Source: Kitasatospora sp. NBC_00315 (GTDB lineage Bacteria > Actinomycetota > Actinomycetes > Streptomycetales > Streptomycetaceae). Taken from it: a DNA stretch of 64,000 bases. The number at the start of each line of letters is the position of its first letter. Within the stretch, counting starts at the first letter, position 1. Location of the stretch: NCBI RefSeq assembly GCF_041435095.1, contig NZ_CP108025.1, positions 4,836,001 to 4,900,000 of the forward strand, in the 5' to 3' direction. The notes beneath the pieces were generated by a model. That model made no database searches, was not told the DNA's origin, and was given only the letters and a program-made list of their open reading frames with translations. Made by a program: the position numbers and the translations under genes. This document shows, piece after piece, positions 51,435 through 59,635 of this stretch.

Positions 51435-52035
51435 GGATCGGGGCTCCTGGTCCGTGCGGTGATGGACTGTCCGGCGTGTTCGGACCACACTATTGCGTAC
51501 AAGTTGCAATTGCATCGCTATGGCAGCAGAGTGTTCCGCGGGGTGGGTCGGGCCTGTCAGCCTCCCCGCCGAGATCGTCCCGGATGCGCCCTGGCGTGGA
51601 TCGGGTCCCTCCGTACGAGCTGATCGTCTTCCCAACCGGCGCCCGCCGGGACGTCCGGCCCGCCCACCCCCTACCCGCCCACGCCGTGCTCGCCCACGCC
51701 GTTGCCCGCCCACGCCGTGCTCGCCCGCGCCGTGCCCTCCGGGGCCGGGGCCGGGGCCGGTGCCGCGTCCCCGTCCCGCCCGGCGCCGCCGCCCCGCCCC
51801 CGCCGCCCCGGCCCCGGCGCTGCTCCGATGGACGCGGATTAGCCCGGCCGACTGATTGGCGGCGTCCCTCCGGACGTGGCGTGAGCGGGCTCGCCGAGCC
51901 TGTCGGAGGGTCGGCGCCGGATCTCCATCACGGCGATGAGCTGCGGAAACATTGACCGGCCGAGAGCCGGGAGCGGCCGGTGGAGCGCCGCGCCGGCAGG
52001 TTCGTCCAGGGCGTGGCCCGCATACGCTCGCGAGT
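51435..52035. other. 601 bp intergenic region with Nur-like box and C-rich repeats
   Basis: No gene is supported. It separates divergent sod and KimA genes. It has the Nur-like box (51493-51509), the perfect palindrome TGCAATTGCA (51505-51514), and C-rich near-repeats of CCCACGCCGTGCTCG at about 51670-51730. Open frames through it are shadows. Confidence 0.6.
51493..51509. promoter_or_regulatory. candidate Nur (nickel) operator for sodF
   Basis: TTGCGT-ACAAG-TTGCAA fits the Nur consensus tTGCaa-N5-ttGCAA (recalled for S. coelicolor) at 10 of 12 specified positions. It lies 59-75 bp upstream of the dismutase start, in one of the few AT-rich patches of the window. Confidence 0.6.
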
Positions 52036-54087
52036 GTGTTCAACGTGCCCCAGGCCCTGAAGCGTCTCGTGATCGGCAGGGCCATGCGCAGCGAGGAGTT
52101 GGGGGAGACCCTGCTTCCGAAGCGGCTGGCTTTGCCGATCTTCGCGTCCGATCCGCTGTCCTCGGTGGCGTATGCCACTCAGGAGATCCTGTTGGTGCTC
52201 ACCGTCGGTGGTACGGCGTTCCTGTACCTGACGCCGTGGGTGGCGGCGGGTGTGGTCGCGTTGATGGCGGTGGTGGTGATGTCGTACCGCCAGGTGGTGC
52301 ACGCCTACCCGAGCGGCGGCGGTTCGTACGAGGTGGTGTCGACGAACCTCGGTGCGCGGTCGGGTCTGGTGGTGGCCGCGTCGCTGCTGGTCGACTACGT
52401 CATGACGGTCGCGGTGTCGGTGGCCTCCGGCGTCGACAACATCATCTCGGCGCTGCCCGGCCTCGCCGACCACCGGGTGCTCATGGCGGTCGGCTTCGTC
52501 GCCCTGCTCGCCGCCGTCAACCTGCGCGGCGTACGGGAGTCCGGCAACGCCTTCGCCGCGCCCACCTACCTGTTCATCGCGGGCATCGTGCTGATGGTGG
52601 CCACCGGGCTGGTGCGGACCGCCTTCGGCCACACCCCGGTCGCCTCCAGCGCGGCGTACGGCATCGTCCCGGTGGACGGCAAGGACACGCTGGCGGGCCT
52701 GGGGCTGCTGCTGCTCGGCCTGCGGGCCTTCGCCTCCGGCTGCACGGCGCTGACGGGTGTCGAGGCGATCTCCAACGGCGTGCCGGCCTTCCGCCGGCCC
52801 AAGTCGAGGAACGCCGCCACCACGATGGCCGTGATGGGCCTGACCGCCGTGGTGATGTTCGTCGGCATCACCGCACTGGCGCTGATCACGAAGATCCACA
52901 TCACCGACGACGCCTGCCGGCTGACCGGCTTCCCCGGGGACTGCCACACCGCGCCGCAGCAGACCGTGATCGCCCAACTGGCCGCCGCCATCTTCGGCGG
53001 GGACCACAGCGTCCTCTTCTACTACATCCAGACGGTCACCGCGCTGGTGCTGATCCTGGCGGCGAACACCGCGTTCAACGGGTTCCCGCTGCTCGCCTCG
53101 ATCCTGGCCGAGCACCGCTACCTGCCCCGGCAGCTGCACACCCGCGGCGACCGGCTCGCGTACTCCAACGGCATCATCGCGCTGGCCGTGGTCGCGGGCG
53201 GCCTGCTCTGGCTCTACGGCGCGAACGTCACCAGCCTGATCCACCTCTACATCCTGGGCGTCTTCACCTCCTTCACGCTCTCCCAGATCGGCATGGTCAA
53301 GCACTGGAACGGCCTGCTGGCGAACGAGACCGACGCCTCGGTACGGCACGCGGCCCACCGCTCCCGCGTGATCAACGGCTTCGGCGCGGTGACCACCGCC
53401 CTGGTACTGGTGATCGTGCTGCTCACCAAGTTCACCCAGGGCGCCTGGCTGGCGGTGCTGGCGGCGATCGTGCTGTTCGCGATGATGCGCGGCATCCGGC
53501 GGCACTACGACGGGGTGGCCGAGGAGTTGGCGGTGGACGACCCGCACGCCGAGTCGGTACGGCCCTCCAGGGTGCACGGCGTCGTGCTGGTCTCCAAGGT
53601 CCACAAACCGACGCTGCGGGCCCTGGGCTACGCCCAGGCGTTCCGGCCGGACTCACTGGAGGCGCTGACCGTCGAGGTCGAGAAGGAGGCCACCGAGGAG
53701 CTGGAGCGGCAGTGGGAGTCGCTCGGCGTCCAGGTGCCGCTCAAGGTGCTGGACTCGCCCTACCGGGAGATCGCCAAGCCCGTGGTGGGGTACGTGCGCG
53801 AGTACCGCCGGACGAATCCGCGCGACGCGGTGGCGGTGTTCATCCCCGAGTACGTGGTCGGGCACTGGTGGGAGCACGTGCTGCACAACCAGTCCGCGCT
53901 GTGGCTGAAGAGCCGGTTGCTGTTCACCCCGGGCGTCATGGTGATCAGCGTGCCCTGGCAGCTGTCCTCCTCCAGCCGCGCGGACCACCCGGCCCGACGC
54001 GCCCCGGGCGCCGTGCGACGCGGCGAGCCGACGGCCCGGTCCGAGCACGAGAAGCTGCCGGCGCCGGAGAACGTCCGACGTTCGTGA
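52036..54087 (+). CDS. KimA/YdaO-like potassium transporter (APC superfamily)
   Basis: A 683-residue transporter from GTG 52036. The start lacks a strong ribosome site; longer frames lack family signal. The front block LxIGRAMRSEELGETLLPKRLALPIFASDPLSSVAYAT and YPSGGGSYEVV (residues about 85-100) match KimA, the K+/H+ symporter that c-di-AMP inhibits in Bacillus. Twelve or so helices run to about residue 490, followed by a cytoplasmic C-terminal domain (HGVVLVSKVHKPTLRAL, DAVAVFIPEYVVG) and a polar tail. K+ specificity is inferred from family, not shown. Confidence 0.8.
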   Translation: MFNVPQALKRLVIGRAMRSEELGETLLPKRLALPIFASDPLSSVAYATQEILLVLTVGGTAFLYLTPWVAAGVVALMAVVVMSYRQVVHAYPSGGGSYEVVSTNLGARSGLVVAASLLVDYVMTVAVSVASGVDNIISALPGLADHRVLMAVGFVALLAAVNLRGVRESGNAFAAPTYLFIAGIVLMVATGLVRTAFGHTPVASSAAYGIVPVDGKDTLAGLGLLLLGLRAFASGCTALTGVEAISNGVPAFRRPKSRNAATTMAVMGLTAVVMFVGITALALITKIHITDDACRLTGFPGDCHTAPQQTVIAQLAAAIFGGDHSVLFYYIQTVTALVLILAANTAFNGFPLLASILAEHRYLPRQLHTRGDRLAYSNGIIALAVVAGGLLWLYGANVTSLIHLYILGVFTSFTLSQIGMVKHWNGLLANETDASVRHAAHRSRVINGFGAVTTALVLVIVLLTKFTQGAWLAVLAAIVLFAMMRGIRRHYDGVAEELAVDDPHAESVRPSRVHGVVLVSKVHKPTLRALGYAQAFRPDSLEALTVEVEKEATEELERQWESLGVQVPLKVLDSPYREIAKPVVGYVREYRRTNPRDAVAVFIPEYVVGHWWEHVLHNQSALWLKSRLLFTPGVMVISVPWQLSSSSRADHPARRAPGAVRRGEPTARSEHEKLPAPENVRRS

Positions 54088-54194
54088 GGCCGCTCGCTCC
54101 GTTCGGAGGTCGTGCCGTGGGGCGCTGATGACACGTGCCCGGATTCACCACGGCCCGCTCGCCGCCTCGGCGGGTCGGCCGCCGGGGCGCCGGC

Positions 54195-55493
54195 TCAGCC
54201 GGAGGCGCCCTGGCGGGGCAGGGCGAGGGCGACGGTGTCGGCGAACTCCCGCACCGCACTGGTGCGGCTGACGACCCGTCCGCTGTGGACGACCAGACGG
54301 CTGTGGCCGCCCGCCAGCGCGCCGGCCAGGCTGTCACCGCGGACGGCGAGCAGCTCGGCGGGGAACCCGGCGTCGATCCGTACGGGCGGCAGGCCGAGCA
54401 CGGCTCGGGCCTGGTTGGCGACGGCGTCGTACGCCGCTTCGAGGTCCAGCGCGCCCCCGGCGGCCAGCAGGTAGGCGGCCTCCAGGGGATCGGCCCGCCC
54501 GGCGGGGTTGGCGGCGTCGCGCAGCGAGCCGCTGCCGGCCGCCGGCGCGATCCCGGCCTTCGCCAACTCCGCCACCAGCGAAGGCCGCAGTCCGGTGGGG
54601 CGGCCTTCGATCCCGGTGCAGCAGCCGTTCTGCGGCAGGCAGACCACCCGGATCCCGGCATCCGCCAGCAGCGCCGGGCCGGGCGCCCCGAGCGCACTGC
54701 ACGGGCCGAGGGTGACGCGCGGGCGCAGGGGGGCGAGGGCGGCCGCCAGCCGGCCCAGGGCGACCGGGTCGCCGCCCTGGGTGTGCAGGTCGACGGGGCA
54801 GTCCGCCTCGCCGGCGGCCTCCACCAGCACCTGGACGTAGCCGGCCGGGTCCGGGTCGAGCTCCGGGCAGCCGCCCGCGGCGGTGGCGCCGAGCTTGAGC
54901 GCCTCGCGCAGCCGGGCCCGCCCGTCCGCGCCGGCGAGTCCGGTGAGCAGCCGCGGCACGGCCACGGTCTGGAGTTCGGCGAGTCCGCGCAGGGCCTGCC
55001 GGGCGGTGAGGACGGCCTCCAGCCGGCCCAGCCCGCCCGCTCCGCCGATCCGGACGTGGGTGCGCTGAGCGGTGGCGCCGTAGCCGAGTGAGGTGAGAGC
55101 GGCCTCGGTGACCCGTCTGGTCAGCTCGGCGGCGCTCTGCGGCGTCGTGGCGGGCAGCGCGGGGGCACCCGGCGGCGGGGGCGCCGGCGCGGCGGAGAAG
55201 GCGAGGTCGTAGTGGGCGTGTGCCTCGGCGGGGGCGGGCAGGAGCAGGTAGCCGGTCAGATCGATCCGGGCGCCGGTGGTGGCGGTGGGGCCGCCGGGAA
55301 GGGCGGGCAGGGGGCCGAGGCCGCCCGCCGCCGCGACGGCCTGGATCCGGTCGCCGCTGATCCGGACGTCGACGATCCGTCCGTCGGCGAGCCGGGCGCC
55401 GGCGAGCAGCAGGACGGGACCGTGCCCGAGTGGGTTGGCGGCCGGGCCGGGGCCCTGGTGCGGCCCGTCGGCGGGTGCGCCGTCCGTGGTCAT
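54195..55493 (-). CDS. degenerate amidohydrolase (cytosine-deaminase-like fold)
   Basis: A 432-residue amidohydrolase-superfamily protein from ATG 55493 (MTTDGAPADG). The first metal motif survives (AEAHAHYDLAFS, HxH). Other sites diverge from cytosine deaminase: the HxxE region reads DLHTQGGD, the S-H position reads LGPCSALG and the catalytic Asp region reads GSGSLRD, so the later His and Asp ligands are absent. The LPQNGCCTGIEG stretch is peculiar. It may be a non-catalytic relative; similar proteins are recalled from other streptomycetes. Convergent with the KimA-like gene. Confidence 0.75.
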   Translation of the reverse strand: MTTDGAPADGPHQGPGPAANPLGHGPVLLLAGARLADGRIVDVRISGDRIQAVAAAGGLGPLPALPGGPTATTGARIDLTGYLLLPAPAEAHAHYDLAFSAAPAPPPPGAPALPATTPQSAAELTRRVTEAALTSLGYGATAQRTHVRIGGAGGLGRLEAVLTARQALRGLAELQTVAVPRLLTGLAGADGRARLREALKLGATAAGGCPELDPDPAGYVQVLVEAAGEADCPVDLHTQGGDPVALGRLAAALAPLRPRVTLGPCSALGAPGPALLADAGIRVVCLPQNGCCTGIEGRPTGLRPSLVAELAKAGIAPAAGSGSLRDAANPAGRADPLEAAYLLAAGGALDLEAAYDAVANQARAVLGLPPVRIDAGFPAELLAVRGDSLAGALAGGHSRLVVHSGRVVSRTSAVREFADTVALALPRQGASG

Positions 55494-55765
55494 CGGCAGA
55501 CTCCTTCCCGCGTCCACCCGCCGCCCGCCGACGGGTGGGGAGAGCTCGGTGACAGGCAGGATCGCTCGGAGGTCGAGCCTAGGACGCCGTGGTGCGGGGC
55601 GCAGGGAGGCGGGCGCGGTCCGTTTCGGGTCGGGCCGGACGCATCGCAGGCGACTCGAATGCCAGGGCGTCGATCGAGCCCGCGTGCGAGCCGCCGACCT
55701 GCGATCTTCCGGGCCGGATACGGATTTCACCTCTGGCCGCGAAACGTGTAATCTCTTCCTCGTTC

Positions 55766-55838
55766 GCCCCTATAGCTCAGTCGGTAGAGCGTCTCCATGG
55801 TAAGGAGAAGGTCTGCGGTTCGATTCCGCATGGGGGCT
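55766..55838 (+). tRNA. tRNA-Thr (GGT)
   Basis: A 73-nt tRNA. Acceptor GCCCCTA pairs with TGGGGGC (one G-T); anticodon loop ATGGTAA gives GGT between CTCC and GGAG; T-arm GCGG-TTCGATT-CCGC. CCA not encoded. It begins a pair with tRNA-Met before rpmG. Confidence 0.95.
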
Positions 55839-55881
55839 CTGGTGAACGATTGTCAGCTCCGGCTGTCATGAAGGTCACTGT

Positions 55882-55954
55882 GGCGGTGTAGCTCAGTTGG
55901 TAGAGCAAGCGGCTCATAATCGCTGTGTCACCGGTTCAAGTCCGGTCACCGCTA
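55882..55954 (+). tRNA. tRNA-Met (CAT), elongator
   Basis: A 73-nt tRNA. Acceptor GGCGGTG pairs with CACCGCT (first pair G-T); anticodon CAT in GCGGCTCATAATCGCT; T-arm CCGG-TTCAAGT-CCGG. The 1-72 pair and the D-arm fit an elongator rather than an initiator tRNA. Confidence 0.92.
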
Positions 55955-56037
55955 CCCCGCGTAGTCGGTCGGGAGATCGAACTCCCGGTCGGCTACTCTT
56001 GTTGTGTTCTCACCCATTGTTCAAGGAAGGCACTCCC

Positions 56038-56202
56038 GTGGCTGCCACCGATGTCCGCCCGAAGATCACGCTGGCCTGCGTGGAGTGCAAGGAGCGGAAC
56101 TACATCACCAAGAAGAACCGGCGTAACGACCCGGACCGTCTTGAGATGAAGAAGCACTGCCCCCGCTGCAACTCGCACACCGCGCACCGCGAGACCCGCT
56201 GA
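56038..56202 (+). CDS. rpmG: 50S ribosomal protein L33, zinc-ribbon form
   Basis: A 54-residue L33. The zinc cysteines are in CVEC and CPRC, so this is the C+ (zinc-binding) paralogue; streptomycetes usually also have a C- copy regulated by Zur. The GTG start follows AAGGAAGG. It lies 83 bp after tRNA-Met and has a strong intrinsic terminator downstream. Confidence 0.96.
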   Translation: MAATDVRPKITLACVECKERNYITKKNRRNDPDRLEMKKHCPRCNSHTAHRETR

Positions 56203-56243
56203 CCCCGTAAAGGTGTCGCCGGGCCTGCGTGACACAGGTCTCC

Positions 56244-56289
56244 GACTCCGGGCCGTACCCCTCACGGGGGGTGCGGCCCGGAGTCTTTT
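56244..56289 (+). terminator. intrinsic terminator after rpmG
   Basis: GACTCCGGGCCG (56244-56255) pairs with CGGCCCGGAGTC (56274-56285) with inner ACCCC/GGGGGT pairing, followed by TTTT. A classical U-tract terminator, rare here. Confidence 0.9.
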
Positions 56290-56339
56290 CCGTTCCAGAC
56301 GCATCAATCCGTACCACCGGACACCGGAGGAGTTGGCCC

Positions 56340-56798
56340 ATGCCGCTCGACCCCGCCTTCATCGGGCGGACGTACCCGCCCACCGAGCCGTACGAGGTCG
56401 GCCGCGAGAAGATCCGTGAGTTCGCCGCAGCCGTCGGCGACGACAACCCGGCCTACCGCGACCCGGAGGCCGCCAAGGCGTTCGGTCACCCGGACGTGAT
56501 CGCCCCGCCGACCTTCCCGTTCCTGATCACCTACCGGGCGGCCGCCCAGGTGGTCGAGGACCCGGAGCTCGGGCTGGACTTCACCCGGGTGGTCCACGGC
56601 GACCAGAAGTTCGTCTACACCCGCCCGGTGCGGGCCGGGGACACGCTCTCGGTCGTGATCAGCATCGACGCCATCAAGTCGCTGGCCGGAAACGACGTGC
56701 TGACGGTCCGGGGCGAGGTGTCCGACGGCACTGGTGAGCACGTGGTCACCTCACTGATGACCCTGGTGGCCCGGGCCGCCGACGAGGCAGGGGAGTAG
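56340..56798 (+). CDS. MaoC N-terminal-like (HadA-type) dehydratase subunit
   Basis: A 152-residue single hot-dog protein: FIGRTYPPTEPYEVGREKIREFAAAVGDDNPAYRD, then DVIAPPTFPFLITYRA and DFTRVVHGDQKFVYTRPV. It matches the HadA-type partner of a heterodimeric (R)-3-hydroxyacyl dehydratase; the active His/Asp pair is in the partner, encoded five bases downstream. The ATG has a GGAGG site. The enzyme should act in fatty-acid elongation, though streptomycetes make no mycolic acids, so its substrate is uncertain. Confidence 0.9.
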   Translation: MPLDPAFIGRTYPPTEPYEVGREKIREFAAAVGDDNPAYRDPEAAKAFGHPDVIAPPTFPFLITYRAAAQVVEDPELGLDFTRVVHGDQKFVYTRPVRAGDTLSVVISIDAIKSLAGNDVLTVRGEVSDGTGEHVVTSLMTLVARAADEAGE

Positions 56799-56802
56799 CA
56801 CG

Positions 56803-57225
56803 ATGGCGATCAGTTTTGACGAGGTGGAGGTCGGCACCGAGCTGCCGAGCCGCTCCTTCCCGGTGACCCGCGCCACGCTGGTGCAGTACGCGGGCGCCTC
56901 CGGTGACTTCAACCCGATCCACTGGAACGAGAGGTTCGCCGTCGGCGTCGGTCTGCCGGACGTGATCGCGCACGGCATGTTCACCATGGCCGAGGCGATC
57001 CGGGTGGTCACCGACTGGATCGGCGACCCGGGCGCGGTGGTCGAGTACGGCGTGCGCTTCACCCGGCCCGTGCCGGTCCCCGACGACGGCGCGGGCGCTG
57101 TGATCGACGTCACCGGCAAGGTCGCGGCCCTGCTGGAGGACCGCAGGGTCCGGGTCGACCTGGTGGCGACCTGCGGCGGCCAGAAGGTGCTGGGCATGTC
57201 CCGCGCGGTCGTCCGGCTGGCCTGA
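56803..57225 (+). CDS. MaoC-family (HadB-type) dehydratase catalytic subunit
   Basis: A 140-residue hot-dog protein. The catalytic hydratase motif GDFNPIHWNE with Asp and His is near residues 34-43, and GLPDVIAHGMFTM follows. It should pair with the HadA-like protein four bases upstream to form the dehydratase. The two genes sit between rpmG and murB, ended by a 15-bp hairpin. In mycobacteria the same pair is close to rpmG and secE/nusG, so the location is conserved (from memory). Confidence 0.92.
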   Translation: MAISFDEVEVGTELPSRSFPVTRATLVQYAGASGDFNPIHWNERFAVGVGLPDVIAHGMFTMAEAIRVVTDWIGDPGAVVEYGVRFTRPVPVPDDGAGAVIDVTGKVAALLEDRRVRVDLVATCGGQKVLGMSRAVVRLA

Positions 57226-57247
57226 CGGCGTACCGGAGCGCGTCGTG

Positions 57248-57281
57248 GTGGGGCCCGGGGCGAGAGCGCCCCGGGCCCCAC
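57248..57281 (+). terminator. terminator after the dehydratase pair
   Basis: A perfect 15-bp stem (57248-57262 with 57267-57281), loop AGAG, 22 bases after the stop. Confidence 0.88.
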
Positions 57282-57435
57282 GGCGTCGCGGGCGCGGGCC
57301 GGATGTCGGACGGGCCCCCGGCCGGCCTGCCCGTGGGCCACCTCCGGGTCCGGCCGGGCCGTGATCCGCGGCACAGTCCCCGGGTGGGTCGCCCGGCCGC
57401 GCACGCCGCCGGGGCCGCAGGCCGCCCCGCCCCCG

Positions 57436-57441
57436 TACGCT
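57436..57441 (+). promoter_or_regulatory. -10 box for leaderless murB mRNA
   Basis: TACGCT lies six bases before the GTG start of murB with no ribosome site between, the standard layout for leaderless transcripts in actinomycetes. No good -35 element is seen. Confidence 0.5.
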
Positions 57442-57447
57442 GGGGGC

Positions 57448-58488
57448 GTGCTGGTACAACACGACGCCCCCCTCGCCCCGCTGACCACTCTCCGGCTCGG
57501 CGGCCCCGCCCGCCGACTGGTCACCGCGACCACCGACGCCGAGGTCGTCGCCGCCGTGCGGGAGGCCGACGCGGCGGGCGAACCGCTGCTGGTGATCGGC
57601 GGCGGCAGCAACCTGGTGATCGGGGACGCCGGCTTCGACGGCACCGTGCTGCGGATCGCCACCAGTGGTTTCGCGCTGGACGCCGGCGTGCTGGAGCTGG
57701 CCGCCGGCGAGGTGTGGGCCGAGGCGGTGGCGCGGACGGTGGACAAGGGCCTGGCCGGGATCGAGTTCCTGGCCGGCATTCCCGGGTCGGCCGGCGCCAC
57801 GCCGGTGCAGAACGTCGGCGCGTACGGCCAGGAGGTCGCGAGCAGCATCACCGAGGTGGTCGCCTACGACCGCCGGGCCGGCGAGACGATCACCCTCTCC
57901 ACCGCGGCCTGCGAGTTCTCCTACCGCCACAGTCGCTTCAAGGCCGACCCGGAGCGCTACGTCGTGCTGCGGGTGCGCTTCGCGCTGGAGGACGGCGGCG
58001 GGCTCTCCACCCCGGTCAGGTACGCGGAGGTGGCCCGGGCGCTGGGTGTCGAGGCGGGCGGGCGGGTGGACCTGCGCACCGCGTACGAGACCGTGCTGGC
58101 GCTGCGCGCGGGCAAGGGCATGGTGCTGGACGCGGCCGACCACGACACCTGGTCGGCGGGCTCGTTCTTCACCAACCCGGTGCTGACAGCCGCTCAGTAC
58201 GCGGACTTCCGGCTCGGGCCGGCCGCCCAGGACGCCCCCGCGTACCCCGCGCCGGACGGCTGCACCAAGACCTCCGCCGCCTGGCTGATCGACCGTGCCG
58301 GCTTCGGCAAGGGCTACGGCAGCGGCCCGGCCACCCTGTCCGGCAAGCACACGCTGGCCCTCACCAACCGCGGCGGCGCCAGCACCGAGGACCTGCTGGC
58401 GCTGGCCCGCGAGATCCGGGACGGCGTGCGGGCGGCCTTCGGGGTCGAGCTGGTCAACGAGCCGGTGATGGTGGGCGTCCGGCTGTAG
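57448..58488 (+). CDS. murB: UDP-N-acetylenolpyruvoylglucosamine reductase
   Basis: A 346-residue FAD enzyme completing UDP-MurNAc synthesis. FAD motifs: GGGSNLVIGDAGFDGTVLRI (N-terminal) and GIEFLAGIPGSAGATPVQNVGAYG. Catalytic Ser is in SAGSFFTNPVL near residue 237, and the C-terminal Glu in NEPVMVGV. It is a type I MurB-like length. GTG 57448 is chosen because it gives the normal start MLVQHDAPLAPLTTLRLGG; an earlier GTG gives a low-complexity leader. Confidence 0.95.
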   Translation: MLVQHDAPLAPLTTLRLGGPARRLVTATTDAEVVAAVREADAAGEPLLVIGGGSNLVIGDAGFDGTVLRIATSGFALDAGVLELAAGEVWAEAVARTVDKGLAGIEFLAGIPGSAGATPVQNVGAYGQEVASSITEVVAYDRRAGETITLSTAACEFSYRHSRFKADPERYVVLRVRFALEDGGGLSTPVRYAEVARALGVEAGGRVDLRTAYETVLALRAGKGMVLDAADHDTWSAGSFFTNPVLTAAQYADFRLGPAAQDAPAYPAPDGCTKTSAAWLIDRAGFGKGYGSGPATLSGKHTLALTNRGGASTEDLLALAREIRDGVRAAFGVELVNEPVMVGVRL

Positions 58489-58494
58489 AGCCGG

Positions 58495-59523
58495 TCAGCC
58501 CGTCAGCCAGAGGTCGATGTCGGCGAGCAGCTCCTTGCGGACGCTCTCCGGAGCGCGCGACCCTCGCACCGACTGCCTTGCCAGCTCGGCGAGTTCGGCA
58601 TCGTTGAAGCCGATCACGTCCCGGGCCAGGTCGTACTGGTCGGCCAGCCGCGAGCCGAAGAGCAACGGGTCGTCGGCGCCCAGCGCCAGGGGCACCCCGG
58701 CGTCGAAGAGCCGCCGCAGGGGGACGTCCTCGGCCCGTTCGTAGACGCCGAGCGAGACGTTGGAGGACGGGCAGACCTCGCAGGTGACCTCGCGGTCCGC
58801 GAGGCGCTGCATCAGCCGGGGGTCCTCCGCCGCCCGGACGCCGTGGCCGATCCGGCCCGCGCCGAGGTCGTCCAGGCAGTCCCGGACGGATCCCGGCCCG
58901 GCCAGCTCGCCGCCGTGCGGGGCGGCCAGCAGCCCGCCGGCACGGGCGATCGCGAAGGCCCGGTCGAAATCCCTCGCGAGACCGCGCCGCTCGTCGTTGG
59001 AGAGGCCGAACCCGACCACCCCCTGGTCCGCGTAGCGGACGGCGAGCCGGGCCAGCGTGCGGGCGTCCATCGGGGACTTCATCCGGTTGGCCGCGACCAG
59101 GACCCGGATCCCGACCCCGGTGGCCTCCGAGGCCTGCCGGACGGCGTCCAGGATCAGTTCCAGGGCGGGGATCAGGCCGCCGAGCAGGGGGGCGTAGGAG
59201 GTCGGGTCGACCTGGATCTCCAGCCAGCGGGAGCCGTCCCGCCGCTCGTCCTCGGCGGTCTCCAGCACCAGCCGCCGGATGTCCTGTTCGTCCCGCAGCA
59301 CCGAGCGGGCGGTGTCGTACAGCCGCTGGAAGCGGAACCAGCCGCGCTCGTCGGTCGCTCTCAGCCGGGGCGGTTCGCCGGAGCTGAGCGCTTCGGGCAG
59401 CCGCATCCGGTGCTTCTCGGCCAGCTCCAGCAGGGTGGCCGGGCGCATCGATCCGGTGAAGTGCAGGTGGAGATGGGCCTTGGGCAGGTCCCTCACGTCG
59501 CGGGGTACAGGCAGGCGTTCCAT
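58495..59523 (-). CDS. add: adenosine deaminase
   Basis: A 342-residue metallo-deaminase. Zinc ligands and active site: HLHLHFTGS (residues about 17-25), PHGGEL near 200, RIGHGVRA near 220 and LGADDPLLFG near 280. The usual HLDGS and HAGE are HLHFTGS and HGGE here, so it belongs to the adenosine deaminase-like subgroup that may act on other purine derivatives. No strong ribosome site precedes ATG 59523. It is convergent with murB (6 bp between stops). Confidence 0.9.
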   Translation of the reverse strand: MERLPVPRDVRDLPKAHLHLHFTGSMRPATLLELAEKHRMRLPEALSSGEPPRLRATDERGWFRFQRLYDTARSVLRDEQDIRRLVLETAEDERRDGSRWLEIQVDPTSYAPLLGGLIPALELILDAVRQASEATGVGIRVLVAANRMKSPMDARTLARLAVRYADQGVVGFGLSNDERRGLARDFDRAFAIARAGGLLAAPHGGELAGPGSVRDCLDDLGAGRIGHGVRAAEDPRLMQRLADREVTCEVCPSSNVSLGVYERAEDVPLRRLFDAGVPLALGADDPLLFGSRLADQYDLARDVIGFNDAELAELARQSVRGSRAPESVRKELLADIDLWLTG

Positions 59524-59635
59524 CTGCCGATACTGCCGTATTCGCGGCCCGGACGGGAGACGCCCCCTTTACATCCTTCCAACGAGTGAGTTTCGGAAGG
59601 TGCGAGGGGGCGCCCCGAACGGTGGTGCGATGGGG

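Noticed and set aside
51476..51955. Coding frames upstream of the KimA-like gene
   Set aside because: They run through the Nur-like site and C-rich repeats, have no ribosome site and no recognisable domain.
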